Below, one piece after another: positions 26,672-36,233 of a DNA stretch of 64,000 bases. Numbering within the stretch: the stretch's first letter is position 1; each line of letters opens with the position of its first letter. The notes under the pieces were generated by a model that did no database searches, was not told the DNA's origin, and saw only the letters and a list, made by a program, of their open reading frames with translations. The position numbers and the translations under genes were made by a program. Source of the stretch: Clostridium ragsdalei P11 (GTDB lineage Bacteria > Bacillota > Clostridia > Clostridiales > Clostridiaceae); the NCBI RefSeq assembly GCF_001675165.1, contig NZ_LROS01000009.1, forward strand, positions 28,116 to 92,115, in the 5' to 3' direction.

Positions 26672-29250
26672 TATTTCACCACCAATTCATCCTTAAGTGC
26701 TTCAAACTCACCCATCAAGCTATCTATCTCCGTATCTATCTCTGACAGTGTATTTGCATAACGTTCCTCAAGCATTTGTAAAGTGTTTAATTCTGCTTTC
26801 AATGGAATTTGTACTAAACTCACCATTTTTTCAGCAGTACTTCCAAACCATTTTTTATACATTAAATTATCTATTTCATCATTCGTTAATACTAAAATAC
26901 GTTCCTGCACTGCATCCTTAAGCTCTTTTTCTTCAGATTTGATAGCTTTAGCAAGTGAAGATTTTTTATTTATTAATGTTTCAACCTTTTTTAGTAACTC
27001 ATATTCTTCTGAAGCTTTTTCAGCTTTCTTTAACTCTGCCTTCAATAATTTATTGTCAAAAGCATCACCTGGTTCATCCTCCTCGTTCTTTTTCAAAGCA
27101 TCATATAAAGCATTATTTTCTACACTATCTTCAACCTTTGCAGCTTCTACCAAATCAGCTAATTCTGTCTCTATCCTTTGAATGGAATCTCTTTTATTTT
27201 CAATTGCCTCTAATTCTGCATGATAAAGTTCCTTTGCAATCAAACCACTCGGAATAATACTTCCAACCCATCCATCTTGTTCCTCTCGTTTATTACTTCC
27301 TGAACCTTTTGTTATCATATTAGGTTCACGGGTACGGCCTATATTATAAAATCCACCACTTGCAATAAGTTCTGTATCATGGGTTAATGCCTCTTTCCAA
27401 ATTTCCGCTATTATCTGATATCCATCATATACATCAATATACTTATAATCGGACAAAATTTTCTTGATGCTATCAAGCATTTCTTCCATAAGATTTACTA
27501 GATCAGTGGATTTATCAACATTTCGTAAGACATCCCAATACTTCCCTATATAATCCTTTGTTTTTGTCCTGATTTCATCTGACATAGTAATAATATGGGC
27601 ATCATTTAAAATCTCGTTTGTTAGTTCACTTACTGGCTTTGTAAGACTCACATATCCAGGACGAATTGTTTCAAAGCAGTGATTCAAGACATCAGGAACA
27701 AGTGCTTGTAATACTGTTAAATCGTCTATATTGTTCTGTGGGATTCCTCCTAGCAAATGAGCATCCACATCATGGCTAATTTCCGTATCGATAGCTTCAA
27801 CGTAACGAGGTATATTCATATTGTATTCATTTTTCTTGATGTCTTCGCGTGTTGCAAGGTGACTATATCCAGGTATCTCCACCTTTTCCATGTACGCATC
27901 TACTATTTTTGCAATGTCTTTTTCCTGAAGTACATTTTGCTTTCCTACTTTAATAAAACTATTTGATGCATCAATAATAAGTACTGGAGCATCAATTTTA
28001 CGATTCTTTTTTAATATTATAATCACAACTGGAATTCCTGTATTTGTAAACAGATTATTTGGTAAACCTATAATTGCATCAATATAATTCTTATCTAGTA
28101 ATCTTTTACGGATTTCCCCCTCAGAAGATCCACGAAATAAGACCCCATGTGGTAATACAATTGCCATAGTTCCATTTGTTCCTAGGTGATATAATCCATG
28201 CAGCAAAAATGCAAAATCACCTTTTGAATCTGGTGGTAAAGTACCTGCTATTTCAAAACGGGGGTCGCTTACTTTTAATCCCGCTTTATTCCAGTTCTTT
28301 GCTGAATAAGGTGGATTCATAACAACCGCATCAAATTGCACTCCTTCATTAGGATTTGCTGGATCTTCTGGCCAATCATTGGAAAGAGTATCACCATTTT
28401 TAATGGTCATTTTTTCCGGACGCACTCCATGAAGAAGAAGATTCATACGGGTCAAATTATAGGTTGCTGTATTCTTTTCCTGACCATAGTAATCCAAATC
28501 TCTTTGCACATTCTTGTCCAGGTGCTTTTTAACTGTCAAAAGTAAGGAGCCTGACCCAACTGTTGGATCATATATTGATTTAATTTCTGAGGATTTTGCG
28601 ACTATCTGAGCCATAACTTCACTAACTTGGTGCGGTGTATAAAATTCCCCAGCCTTCTTTCCAGACTCCATTGCAAACTGACCAATCAAATACTCATAGG
28701 CATCTCCAAGCACATCACCCTTTTGCAGAGCCACCATGTTAAGATCCGCAAATAATAGTATCAGTGCTTTAATATTTTTACTTCTTTCATTTAAATTGCT
28801 GCCTAAAGCTGTGTCTGTAAGATCAAGAGTGGAACTAGAGAAAAGCCCCTTAAAGTCACTTGCATCATCGGATACAGCTATTGTTCTTTCAAAATTATTA
28901 AGGCTATCTGAAACCTTTTGGACTTCAAAATTTCCTGAATTAATATCTTTAATCCATGTTTGATAAAGATATTCTGGAGATACATAATACCCCAAAACAT
29001 CTTGTATCATTTTTTCAAGGTCATCTCCATATTCAAGCTTGTCCTTAGCATACTCACTAACCAACTCATCTTCTGATAATTGACCTTTTCCTGCAGCATC
29101 TCTATATTTCTCCAAAGTTTTATCACTTAAAAACTTATAGAACATGAGTCCAAGCATATAATCCTTATAGCGGCTTGCATCCATGGAACCTCTTAATTCA
29201 TTTGCTCCATCCCATAATCTTCTTTTAATCTCTTCCGATGTAATCATCAT
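26671..29250 (-). CDS. hsdM: type I restriction-modification methylase subunit (long form)
   Basis: N6-adenine methyltransferase subunit. The N-terminal helical domain begins LWDGANELRGSMDASRYKDYML. The catalytic domain has EFYTPHQVSEVM and the SAM motif DPTVGSGSLLL. The catalytic motif IV is in VVMNPPYSAKNW. At 859 aa it is about 300 residues longer than classical HsdM; the extra C-terminus (about 560-859) is mostly charged helix and coiled coil with conserved GGFYNIGRTREP and GWVGSIIPSGLIA. Long forms of this kind are known in Firmicutes. First gene of the hsd operon, transcribed divergently from a phytase-like gene. Confidence 0.94.
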   Translation of the reverse strand: MMITSEEIKRRLWDGANELRGSMDASRYKDYMLGLMFYKFLSDKTLEKYRDAAGKGQLSEDELVSEYAKDKLEYGDDLEKMIQDVLGYYVSPEYLYQTWIKDINSGNFEVQKVSDSLNNFERTIAVSDDASDFKGLFSSSTLDLTDTALGSNLNERSKNIKALILLFADLNMVALQKGDVLGDAYEYLIGQFAMESGKKAGEFYTPHQVSEVMAQIVAKSSEIKSIYDPTVGSGSLLLTVKKHLDKNVQRDLDYYGQEKNTATYNLTRMNLLLHGVRPEKMTIKNGDTLSNDWPEDPANPNEGVQFDAVVMNPPYSAKNWNKAGLKVSDPRFEIAGTLPPDSKGDFAFLLHGLYHLGTNGTMAIVLPHGVLFRGSSEGEIRKRLLDKNYIDAIIGLPNNLFTNTGIPVVIIILKKNRKIDAPVLIIDASNSFIKVGKQNVLQEKDIAKIVDAYMEKVEIPGYSHLATREDIKKNEYNMNIPRYVEAIDTEISHDVDAHLLGGIPQNNIDDLTVLQALVPDVLNHCFETIRPGYVSLTKPVSELTNEILNDAHIITMSDEIRTKTKDYIGKYWDVLRNVDKSTDLVNLMEEMLDSIKKILSDYKYIDVYDGYQIIAEIWKEALTHDTELIASGGFYNIGRTREPNMITKGSGSNKREEQDGWVGSIIPSGLIAKELYHAELEAIENKRDSIQRIETELADLVEAAKVEDSVENNALYDALKKNEEDEPGDAFDNKLLKAELKKAEKASEEYELLKKVETLINKKSSLAKAIKSEEKELKDAVQERILVLTNDEIDNLMYKKWFGSTAEKMVSLVQIPLKAELNTLQMLEERYANTLSEIDTEIDSLMGEFEALKDELVVK

Positions 29251-29604
29251 TATGCCTCCGATTCTTAAATTCTACTATTTAATCAACTAAGTACGAACGC
29301 CATACATTAATACCTATATTATTCTTAAAACATAACACTCATATATCTCTTTATGTTAAGTTTACCACAAATCAAAGCAATAAAAAGAGTCCTTCTTAAC
29401 ATATTATCAATACTTTAAAAGTCCTATAATTCTTTATTTAATTTTCATATACCAATTAATATTTAATTAATAAATATATCTTTATACCTGATAATAAAAA
29501 ACATTAATTCCATAATAAAATTATAAAATTGGTAGAAATAATTAGGAACAATATGAGTTAATATCATACAATATAGTGTGAAAAACTTTTATGGAGAATT
29601 ATAT
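29251..29604. other. divergent promoter region between hsdM and phytase-like gene
   Basis: 354 bp, very AT-rich, with multiple TATAAT-like hexamers. It must contain the hsd operon promoter and the promoter of the phosphatase gene. I see no repeat, RNA or ORF of note here. Confidence 0.4.
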
Positions 29605-30636
29605 ATGAAACAAAATAAAATAATTTCAAATAACTCCACAAATTACAATTTAGTTCAGGATAGTTTTAAACATAACCATTATGGCTGCTATGCTTATTTT
29701 TATAAATATTCGCATCTTTGTTATTATTTACACCGTTGTCCATATAAAGTACCTGCTTATTGTCATCCATTTTTTTATAAATATGGCTTGTATATGAATG
29801 ATAGAATGCTGCAAGAACGCTATTATGAACCTCAAAATAATAATATGCACCTTGTTATAAATTCTAATAATACAAAAAAGTTATCTAAACACTTTCACAA
29901 AACTACTGATTTAACTAATTTTAAAGGTAATAAAGTTATAAACTTAAATGGATTAGCTAATTTAAATATATCTGGTAGTTCCCAATTTTCTGAAAATAGT
30001 CTTATATTAATTAAACAATCCCTAGGCGATGCTATGCCAATAATTATAGTTGACTTAAGACAAGAATCACATGGATTTATTAACGGTATAGCGATAAGTT
30101 GGTCAGGTAACAGAAACAAAGCTAATAAAAGCTTGACTAAAGAAGAAGTTTTATTTGATGAAAATACGAGATTACAAAGCATCTTATTAAACAAGCCACT
30201 ATCTATTGGCAATAAAATATTAATACCAAAGAAAGTAGAAAATGAAGAAAAATTAGTTGAAAGCTATGGTATGTCATATATGCGTATACCAGTAACAGAT
30301 AAAGAAAGGCCTACTAATGACATGGTTGATTATTTTATAAAATTCGTTAAATCATTGCCCAAAAATACCTGGCTACATTTTCATTGTAAAGGTGGAGTAG
30401 GAAGAACAAGTACTTTTATGGTAATGTATGATATGATGAAAAACGCTAAAAATGTTAGTCTCCAAAATATAATGAATAGACAGGTCTTACTAGGAGGAAA
30501 GGACTTACTTAGAGATGAACTATACCTAATGAACCGCTCCAAACAAAGAGCTAAATTAATAGAAAGATTTTATATATATTGTGTTGAAAATGATGACAAC
30601 TTTAAAACTACATGGTCACAATGGATTAGAACTTAG
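29605..30636 (+). CDS. PTP-like phytase/tyrosine phosphatase family protein with Cys/Tyr-rich N-terminus
   Basis: Cysteine phosphatase of the inositol-phosphatase (PTP-like phytase) family, 343 aa from ATG 29605 (GGAG 8 nt upstream; an in-frame GTG at 29578 lacks a site). The catalytic P-loop is HCKGGVGRT (260-268, nucleophile C261, Arg R267). A candidate general acid is D232 in VTDKERP, and VDLRQESHGF (149-158) matches the conserved upstream motif. Rumen and clostridial relatives are secreted, but here there is no signal peptide. Residues ~25-64 are instead crowded with Tyr, His, Phe and Cys (HYGCYAYFYKYSHLCYYLHR), resembling spore-coat protein composition. The substrate is unproven. Confidence 0.8.
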   Translation: MKQNKIISNNSTNYNLVQDSFKHNHYGCYAYFYKYSHLCYYLHRCPYKVPAYCHPFFYKYGLYMNDRMLQERYYEPQNNNMHLVINSNNTKKLSKHFHKTTDLTNFKGNKVINLNGLANLNISGSSQFSENSLILIKQSLGDAMPIIIVDLRQESHGFINGIAISWSGNRNKANKSLTKEEVLFDENTRLQSILLNKPLSIGNKILIPKKVENEEKLVESYGMSYMRIPVTDKERPTNDMVDYFIKFVKSLPKNTWLHFHCKGGVGRTSTFMVMYDMMKNAKNVSLQNIMNRQVLLGGKDLLRDELYLMNRSKQRAKLIERFYIYCVENDDNFKTTWSQWIRT

Positions 30637-30652
30637 TGATATATTCTAAAAA

Positions 30653-30689
30653 CAGGCAGTCCAAATTTAAGATAAAATTGAACTGCCTG
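30653..30689. terminator. hairpin after phytase-like gene
   Basis: CAGGCAGT (30653-30660) pairs with ACTGCCTG (30682-30689). It lies 17 bp after the stop codon. There is no long U-run, so it is a plausible but not ideal terminator. Confidence 0.45.
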
Positions 30690-30955
30690 CTGATGATAGA
30701 CAAAATAGGGCGATATTTAATTTTAAGTTTCCGTCGCTGCTTATAAGTTGATTGTTAAAATAGTCCACAGTAACATTTTGATATTCTATATTTTTTACCA
30801 TAACAATTGCAGGATATTATGGAGGATAAATACGAATGGCCGATGCATTTGCGTCATAAAATCCAGTTACCTTATCTCCTACCTCTACCACTTCATGATC
30901 CACAAAGTAAGTTCCTGTTTCGAATATGATTCAATTTCCATTTATTACGTAACTT
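30690..30955 (-). pseudogene. remnant of a clostridial conserved protein (YDAN...YPP motif)
   Basis: On the minus strand an interrupted frame reads GTYFVDHEVVEVGDKVTGFYD, then ANASAIRIYPP, a TAA stop (30817-30819, one base from CAA Gln), then YPAIVMVKNIEYQNVTVDYF. Another in-frame stop (TGA, 30931-30933) lies upstream. The fragment resembles a conserved clostridial protein with a GFYDANAPxPLIYPPQY-type motif. It has no start codon and is clearly broken. Confidence 0.55.
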
Positions 30956-31037
30956 TTTACTTTTACATCACATAATATAAATAACCTGTACTACAAATTA
31001 CTAATTTATAATGCTAAACCTTAAATTAAAATTTGAT

Positions 31038-31430
31038 TTAATTATCTATAATCATATTGACAAGAGTTTCAATATGTATCTGCATTGTATCCAAACAATC
31101 CACTGGTGTTTTGACTCCTTTGACCAACAACGGGAATTCAGTACAACCTAAAATAATTGCCTGTATTCCATTTTCAACTTTCATTCTTTGAATAATCTTC
31201 AAAAATGCTAATAAAGTCTCTTCCTTGACAATACCCAACTCTAATTCTTGCGAAATCTTTTGATTAACAAACTCCCTTTCTTCATCAGTTGGAGTTATCA
31301 CTTCTATATGATTTTTTGTGAATGGCTTTTTAAAAAATTCCCCATTCATAGTAAAGATTGTTTCTAACAATCCTACTTTAGATATATTACGTCGTTTTAC
31401 TTCATCACAAGTAGCCTCAATAATACTCAC
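31038..31430 (-). pseudogene. 5'-truncated aspartate/glutamate racemase-family gene
   Basis: The remaining ~130 residues match the C-terminal half of Asp/Glu racemases: IPLVSIIEAT, then KVGLLETIFTM and the second catalytic-cysteine motif AIILGCTEFPLL. The normal ~230-aa protein has another ~95 residues with the first catalytic Cys; upstream of 31430 the frame runs only to a TAA ~60 bp away and there is no ribosome site. So the gene has lost its 5' half and should be inactive. Confidence 0.7.
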
Positions 31431-31502
31431 AAGTGGGATATTTACACTATTTTTTAAATTTATTCCTTATATATCAAGGGTTATAGAATTTTTTATATAA
31501 AA

Positions 31503-31949
31503 TTACCTTTGCTTAGGTTTTTTCTTAATACACACAAGTTTCTGGACATCCATCAGTTCATTATCATTTTCTACCCTGTAATGTATCCAACCACCATCAC
31601 CACACGGATAACGATTTTCCCATAGTTTTTTTGTTTTAGGAATCATTTTATCCAACTCTTTATATAGCTTTTTTAATTCATTTTTGCCTATTGTTATTGT
31701 GACTGTAAATGAACCTCTTTCAAAAAATACATAACACAATAATTTATTTTTATGGCTATATTTATACCCCCACCCATAGTTGTTGCCAAATGGAAATTTT
31801 AATTCACGAATTAAATCATAACTATCGTGTAAAAATGTTTCAAGCTTTGATAGTCTATTATAAGCTTCTTTTCCTAAAAGATTACATATTTCTAAAGACG
31901 TAGGAATTACATTCTTATCCATAAACCTTTCAACTGTACTCGTATACAT
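31503..31949 (-). CDS. DUF3788-family protein
   Basis: Small cytoplasmic protein of ~148 residues with the DUF3788 pattern. It has WGYKYSHKNKLLCYVFFERGSFTVTITIG in the centre and a C-terminal GDGGWIHYRVENDNEL. No catalytic residues are known for the family. The longer frame begins 30 bp upstream, but AAGGAGTGCTAATT precedes the ATG at 31949. It is a single gene between two damaged genes. Confidence 0.75.
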   Translation of the reverse strand: MYTSTVERFMDKNVIPTSLEICNLLGKEAYNRLSKLETFLHDSYDLIRELKFPFGNNYGWGYKYSHKNKLLCYVFFERGSFTVTITIGKNELKKLYKELDKMIPKTKKLWENRYPCGDGGWIHYRVENDNELMDVQKLVCIKKKPKQR

Positions 31950-32187
31950 AATTAGCACTCCTTTGTTACAAGTATTCATAGTTCATAAATTCAATTTCAA
32001 TAAGATATCATTTTACCAAAATTACATTATTTTCTAAAGCCATTTCTATAATCAAATAAATTAAATATTTCATATTATTAACTTATAAATTTCTATCTAT
32101 ATATTATAGTAACATATTAAATATGACACCTGTATGTCATAATAACTTACCGTTGTGACGCAAGACAAAAATATTATGTACAAAATC

Positions 32188-32694
32188 CTACAAATACAGT
32201 TTAGGCTCCTTTATAATTCTATTTTTCATTGTTAATACTTTTGAAACCAGAAATCTCGGTTTATAAATAATTTTTCTTGCCTTTTTAGGACACCTTTTAG
32301 CACAACAAAAACAACGCAGACATTGTTCTTCATCTATTTCTAAAGTTTCCTTGTCGATTGCATTCATAGGACACAGTTTTACACATATATTGCAGTGACT
32401 ACATTTACTCATATCTGCAAAAGGAGTTTTTGTAAATAATCTAGCACTATTTTTAGGCACTATTTTTGCCATTAATGGTAGTTTCCCTTGAGAAATTTTT
32501 TCCTCATAAACAGGCACTCCAATTAACACTATGTCTCCATCAATTAAAGGAACGCCAGCCTCTCTTACTTTAGGCAAGGTTAAATCAATTATCTTATTAT
32601 TAATTATTTTCATTCCTTTTACAATTGAATTAATAATCTTTTTAGTTGTACCTGTTGGTGAAAAATATATTGTTGTTACTGAACTAATTAACAT
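32188..32694 (-). CDS. EFR1-type flavodoxin/ferredoxin with internal deletion
   Basis: EFR1-family proteins join a flavodoxin-like domain to two 4Fe-4S clusters and run ~260 aa. Here there are 168. The start is intact (TTIYFSPTGTTKKI phosphate loop, then VLIGVPVYEEKI), and so is the C-terminal ferredoxin (CSHCNICVKLCP and CLRCFCCAKRCP). The stretch between, including the usual YGNR flavin loop, is absent: PLMAKIVPKN runs directly into SARLFTKTPFADM. The frame is preserved. It may still carry electrons through the clusters but probably does not bind flavin normally. Confidence 0.7.
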   Translation of the reverse strand: MLISSVTTIYFSPTGTTKKIINSIVKGMKIINNKIIDLTLPKVREAGVPLIDGDIVLIGVPVYEEKISQGKLPLMAKIVPKNSARLFTKTPFADMSKCSHCNICVKLCPMNAIDKETLEIDEEQCLRCFCCAKRCPKKARKIIYKPRFLVSKVLTMKNRIIKEPKLYL

Positions 32695-32712
32695 AGTTAT
32701 TCTACCTCACAT

Positions 32713-32931
32713 TTATCTAATATAATTACTGCACAATAATTTACGATTGTGATTTAATTGATATAAAAATTGTACCACATTTAGTCCTACTCCTATTACT
32801 TTTATCTGATGTTGATAATATATGTTTGTTGATTTCTTATATCTAGGTATATAATGCCATTTGTATTTAGCCCAATAAAAATCTGCACCAACTATATTAG
32901 GCTTACGTATTCTTTTATTCTTCTCTCTATA
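32713..32931 (-). pseudogene. unrecognised coding remnant
   Basis: A 72-residue open stretch on the minus strand without a start codon (bounded upstream by TGA at 32932). It contains NIVGADFYWAKYKWHYIPRYK and ends QIKVIGVGLNVVQFLYQLNHN. Just upstream another frame reads KIAKLQVKRDDIERRIKEY, as if a frameshift split one gene. I cannot assign a family. Confidence 0.3.
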
Positions 32932-33005
32932 TCATCCCTTTTTACCTGGAGCTTGGCTATATTTTTAAAATCTCTTTTAATCTTACATTTGTTATTTTTT
33001 ATTTC

Positions 33006-33019
33006 GTAACAATTGTTAC
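33006..33019. promoter_or_regulatory. perfect palindrome upstream of hcp
   Basis: GTAACAATTGTTAC lies 96 bp before the hcp start codon. Its form fits a site for a CRP/FNR-family regulator; HcpR regulators control hcp genes in anaerobes. Binding here is inference. Confidence 0.5.
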
Positions 33020-33114
33020 AGACTAAATCACAGTATTTTAGTACTATATAATCATAGCAAAGAAAGTAATAAATTTATAGATATAAATTTTAAGGGGAAA
33101 GGTGGAATTCTTAA

Positions 33115-34818
33115 ATGTCAATGTTTTGTTATCAATGTCAAGAAACAGCTGGATGCAAGGGGTGTACTAAAGTAGGGGTTTGTGGTAAGAATGAAAATGT
33201 TGCAAAGGCTCAAGACTTATTAATATATGTAACTAAAGGGTTAGCTATTGTAAGCAACGAAGGAAGAAAAGTTGGAGTTAAAGACAGCAATGTCGATAAA
33301 GTTATAGTAGAAAATTTATTTACAACGATTACAAATGCTAACTTTCACAGAGATTCTATTTTAGGCAGAGTAAAAGAAACTTTAAAAATAAGAGAAAAAT
33401 TAAAATCTAAAGTAATTAGTGCTGGTGGTACAGTTGGAGAAGTAAAAGTAACCGGCGGCTTTTTCAAGAAGATATTTGGAATGCAAACCACAGAGATGAT
33501 TATGCCAGATGCAGCAGTTTGGACAGCTGATAATACTATAGAATTTGATGTAAAAGCTGAAAAAGTTGGAGTACTTGCGACAAAAAATGAAGATATAAGA
33601 AGCTTAAGGGAGCTTATCACTTATGGATTAAAAGGATTGTCTGCTTATATGAAGCATGCAATGAATCTAAATTACAATAATGAAGAAATTCATGCATTTA
33701 TGGCAAAAGCATTGGCATCTACAATAGATGACAGTTTAACTGTTGATGATCTGGTAGCTTTAGCACTTGAAGCAGGTAAATTTGGTGTAGATGGCATGGC
33801 ATTACTTGATAAAGCTAATACTGAAAGTTATGGACATCCTGAAATAACAACTGTTGATATTGGAGTTAGAAATAATCCAGGTATATTAATTTCAGGACAT
33901 GACTTAAGGGATTTAGAAATGTTACTAGAACAAACAGAAGGAACTGGAGTAGATGTATATACTCATGGTGAAATGCTTGCCGGACAATACTATCCTAAAT
34001 TTAAAAAGTATAAGCATTTTGCAGGAAACTATGGCAATGCATGGTGGAAGCAAAAAGAAGAATTTGAAAAATTTAATGGTCCAATCATCATGACTACAAA
34101 TTGTTTAGTTATACCAAAAGACACCTATAAGAATAGATTATTTACGACAGGTGATACGGGAATGCCAGGATGTAGCCATATAGAAGTTAAGGCTGATGGA
34201 ACAAAAGATTTTTCTAAGGTTATAAAAATGGCGAAGAAATGTAGTGCACCTACAGAAATAGAAAAAGGACAAATAGTTGGTGGATTTGCTCATAATCAAG
34301 TTTTAGCTTTAGCTGATAAGGTTGTAGAAGCTGTTAAATCAGGTGCTATAAAAAGAGTCTTTGTAATGGCTGGATGTGATGGAAGAGCAAAATCAAGAGA
34401 TTATTATACAGAATTTGCTTCAAAGTTACCAAAAGATACAGTTATATTAACTGCAGGTTGTGCTAAATATAAATATAACAAATTGAGTTTAGGTGATATT
34501 GGTGGAATTCCAAGAGTATTAGACGCAGGACAATGTAATGACTCATATTCATTAGTTGTTATAGCACTTAAACTTCAAGAAGTATTTGGATTGAAGAGTG
34601 TAAATGAGTTACCTATATCATATAATATAGCTTGGTATGAACAAAAAGCTGTAATAGTATTATTAGCATTATTACACTTAGGTGTTAAGAACATTCACTT
34701 AGGACCAACACTTCCTGCATTCCTTTCAGCAAATGTTGCTAAGGTATTAGTTGATAACTTTGGAATAGGTGGAATAACTGATGTTGAAAATGATATTAAG
34801 AAGTTTATGGAAATCTAA
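33115..34818 (+). CDS. hcp: hybrid-cluster protein (hydroxylamine/NO reductase), class I
   Basis: Redox enzyme with a 4Fe-4S cluster and the unusual 4Fe-2O-2S hybrid cluster; in vivo roles are reduction of NO or hydroxylamine and protein S-nitrosylation. The N-terminal cluster cysteines are C5, C8, C17 and C23 ([14 protein letters not shown]), the spacing of anaerobe class I proteins. Hybrid-cluster ligands appear in [36 protein letters not shown] and [10 protein letters not shown]. At 567 aa it is full length. No hcr reductase is next to it. A palindrome upstream suggests HcpR-type control, and an 18-bp perfect hairpin terminates it. Confidence 0.96.
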   Translation: MSMFCYQCQETAGCKGCTKVGVCGKNENVAKAQDLLIYVTKGLAIVSNEGRKVGVKDSNVDKVIVENLFTTITNANFHRDSILGRVKETLKIREKLKSKVISAGGTVGEVKVTGGFFKKIFGMQTTEMIMPDAAVWTADNTIEFDVKAEKVGVLATKNEDIRSLRELITYGLKGLSAYMKHAMNLNYNNEEIHAFMAKALASTIDDSLTVDDLVALALEAGKFGVDGMALLDKANTESYGHPEITTVDIGVRNNPGILISGHDLRDLEMLLEQTEGTGVDVYTHGEMLAGQYYPKFKKYKHFAGNYGNAWWKQKEEFEKFNGPIIMTTNCLVIPKDTYKNRLFTTGDTGMPGCSHIEVKADGTKDFSKVIKMAKKCSAPTEIEKGQIVGGFAHNQVLALADKVVEAVKSGAIKRVFVMAGCDGRAKSRDYYTEFASKLPKDTVILTAGCAKYKYNKLSLGDIGGIPRVLDAGQCNDSYSLVVIALKLQEVFGLKSVNELPISYNIAWYEQKAVIVLLALLHLGVKNIHLGPTLPAFLSANVAKVLVDNFGIGGITDVENDIKKFMEI

Positions 34819-34881
34819 AGTATATAAATTCATATAAGTAAAATGGCTCTATTTACGATATGGTGGAGAAGTTGTCATAAA

Positions 34882-34921
34882 AAACTGTTAGTCAGATATG
34901 TAAATATCTGACTAACAGTTT
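34882..34921. terminator. strong bidirectional terminator after hcp
   Basis: An 18-bp perfect stem (34882-34899 with 34904-34921) with GTAA loop and flanking A/T runs lies between the convergent hcp and flavoprotein genes. Confidence 0.85.
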
Positions 34922-34937
34922 CTTCCTATTTTTCTTA

Positions 34938-36044
34938 TTAAAAATTATACTTATTCCATAATTTCATTAATGGAGTCATCCCTTGAAGTACATCAATTTT
35001 ACTGTCAGTACTACATATTGTATCGATGATTTTATGTACTAATTTATTATCTAAATTTTTAATTGCAGAATCCAAATCCTTGTCATTTAAATTTTCCAAG
35101 AACCTTCTTAAAACAAGAGAGTGATTATAGTTTTTAAATAATGGTTTAACAAGCTCTTCATATTTTCCTATTCCACATATATCATAAGCTGAATATATCC
35201 CTGTAAGTATTGATGCAAATTGCCCAAATCCTAATCCAGGAGAAAGAGCTCCAAAACAATTTCCAACAAAATAAGTATTATCAACTTTGGGTACATTACA
35301 TATTCCCGTCATATATTTTGTAATCTCAAACTTATCTGTTATTCTAAATTTTTGATCTAAATCTTTGCAAACTAAATTATAAAATCTTTCCCATATTGTA
35401 TTTATATCTAATTTTATATTATCAGGATAGTCAGGGTAAGCTATAACAATATTAGCTTCTTTTTCAGAAAATGGTACAACCCATGCATATCCTTTAGGTA
35501 TGATGTCATAATTAAACCATGCATGCGAAATATCTGTAGCAAATTTACCTTTAACTGTTACACCTCTTAATGTAAATGTAAGATCACACTTGTAATTTCC
35601 TAAATGTGAAGCATATTCTCCATCTCCTGTTGCTAATATTACATACTCAAAATTTTTACATACTTCTTCATATTCACAAGTTGAATTAAAATTAATTTTT
35701 GTCATCAATTGTTTCTCTAATTGACATTCATATGAATTTTCATGCCTTCCCCTAACATTTGTGTATCCGATTTTCCCATCAATACTTCCTATTTGCTTTT
35801 TTGAGTGGACAACTAATTTATTAACAGCATTTATTGGTTTCAAATGTATATCATAATTTTTAGAGAGAAAATACAGAGAATCTTTAATAGGTCTATCTAG
35901 TAAACTAAACATTGCCTCAGCATTAACAAATCTATCTCCAACACAATTTCTTTTTTCAAAAATTGTTGGTATAATTCCATGTTTCTCTAATGTTATTGCA
36001 CAAGATAAGCCTGACATCCCAGCACCTAAAATAGCAATTTTCAC
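34938..36044 (-). CDS. FAD-dependent oxidoreductase (geranylgeranyl-reductase-like)
   Basis: Flavoprotein of 368 aa. The Rossmann FAD motif is VKIAILGAGMSGLSCAITLEKHG at the N-terminus. A second dinucleotide strand is EYVILATGDGEY, and the FAD ribityl region is YFVGNCFGALSPGLGFGQ near residue 275. The pattern YAWVVPFSEKEANIVIAY is characteristic of the digeranylgeranylglycerophospholipid/menaquinone-type reductase group. The longest frame begins at 36098, but a perfect AGGAGGTGATTTCT sits before GTG at 36044, which I use. The substrate may be an isoprenoid or quinone; not established. Confidence 0.78.
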   Translation of the reverse strand: MKIAILGAGMSGLSCAITLEKHGIIPTIFEKRNCVGDRFVNAEAMFSLLDRPIKDSLYFLSKNYDIHLKPINAVNKLVVHSKKQIGSIDGKIGYTNVRGRHENSYECQLEKQLMTKINFNSTCEYEEVCKNFEYVILATGDGEYASHLGNYKCDLTFTLRGVTVKGKFATDISHAWFNYDIIPKGYAWVVPFSEKEANIVIAYPDYPDNIKLDINTIWERFYNLVCKDLDQKFRITDKFEITKYMTGICNVPKVDNTYFVGNCFGALSPGLGFGQFASILTGIYSAYDICGIGKYEELVKPLFKNYNHSLVLRRFLENLNDKDLDSAIKNLDNKLVHKIIDTICSTDSKIDVLQGMTPLMKLWNKYNF

Positions 36045-36140
36045 AGAAATCACCTCCTGTTTTGTATAGTTTTTGCAACTTATAAATTTTGTATACAAAA
36101 TAGATCACCTTACTCCGGTGTACTATTGTAAAAATACAAA

Positions 36141-36177
36141 ACTGTTTAACGCCATGTATAAAATAGCATTAAACAGT
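36141..36177 (-). terminator. terminator hairpin after sleL-like gene
   Basis: ACTGTTTAACGC (36141-36152) pairs with GCATTAAACAGT (36166-36177), with T-rich sequence after it in minus-strand sense, 57 bp past the sleL-like stop. Confidence 0.65.
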
Positions 36178-36233
36178 CTTTGGAATTAAACTATGGAGGA
36201 AAAAACTAATTTCACAATTGTATTCTAAGCTTA

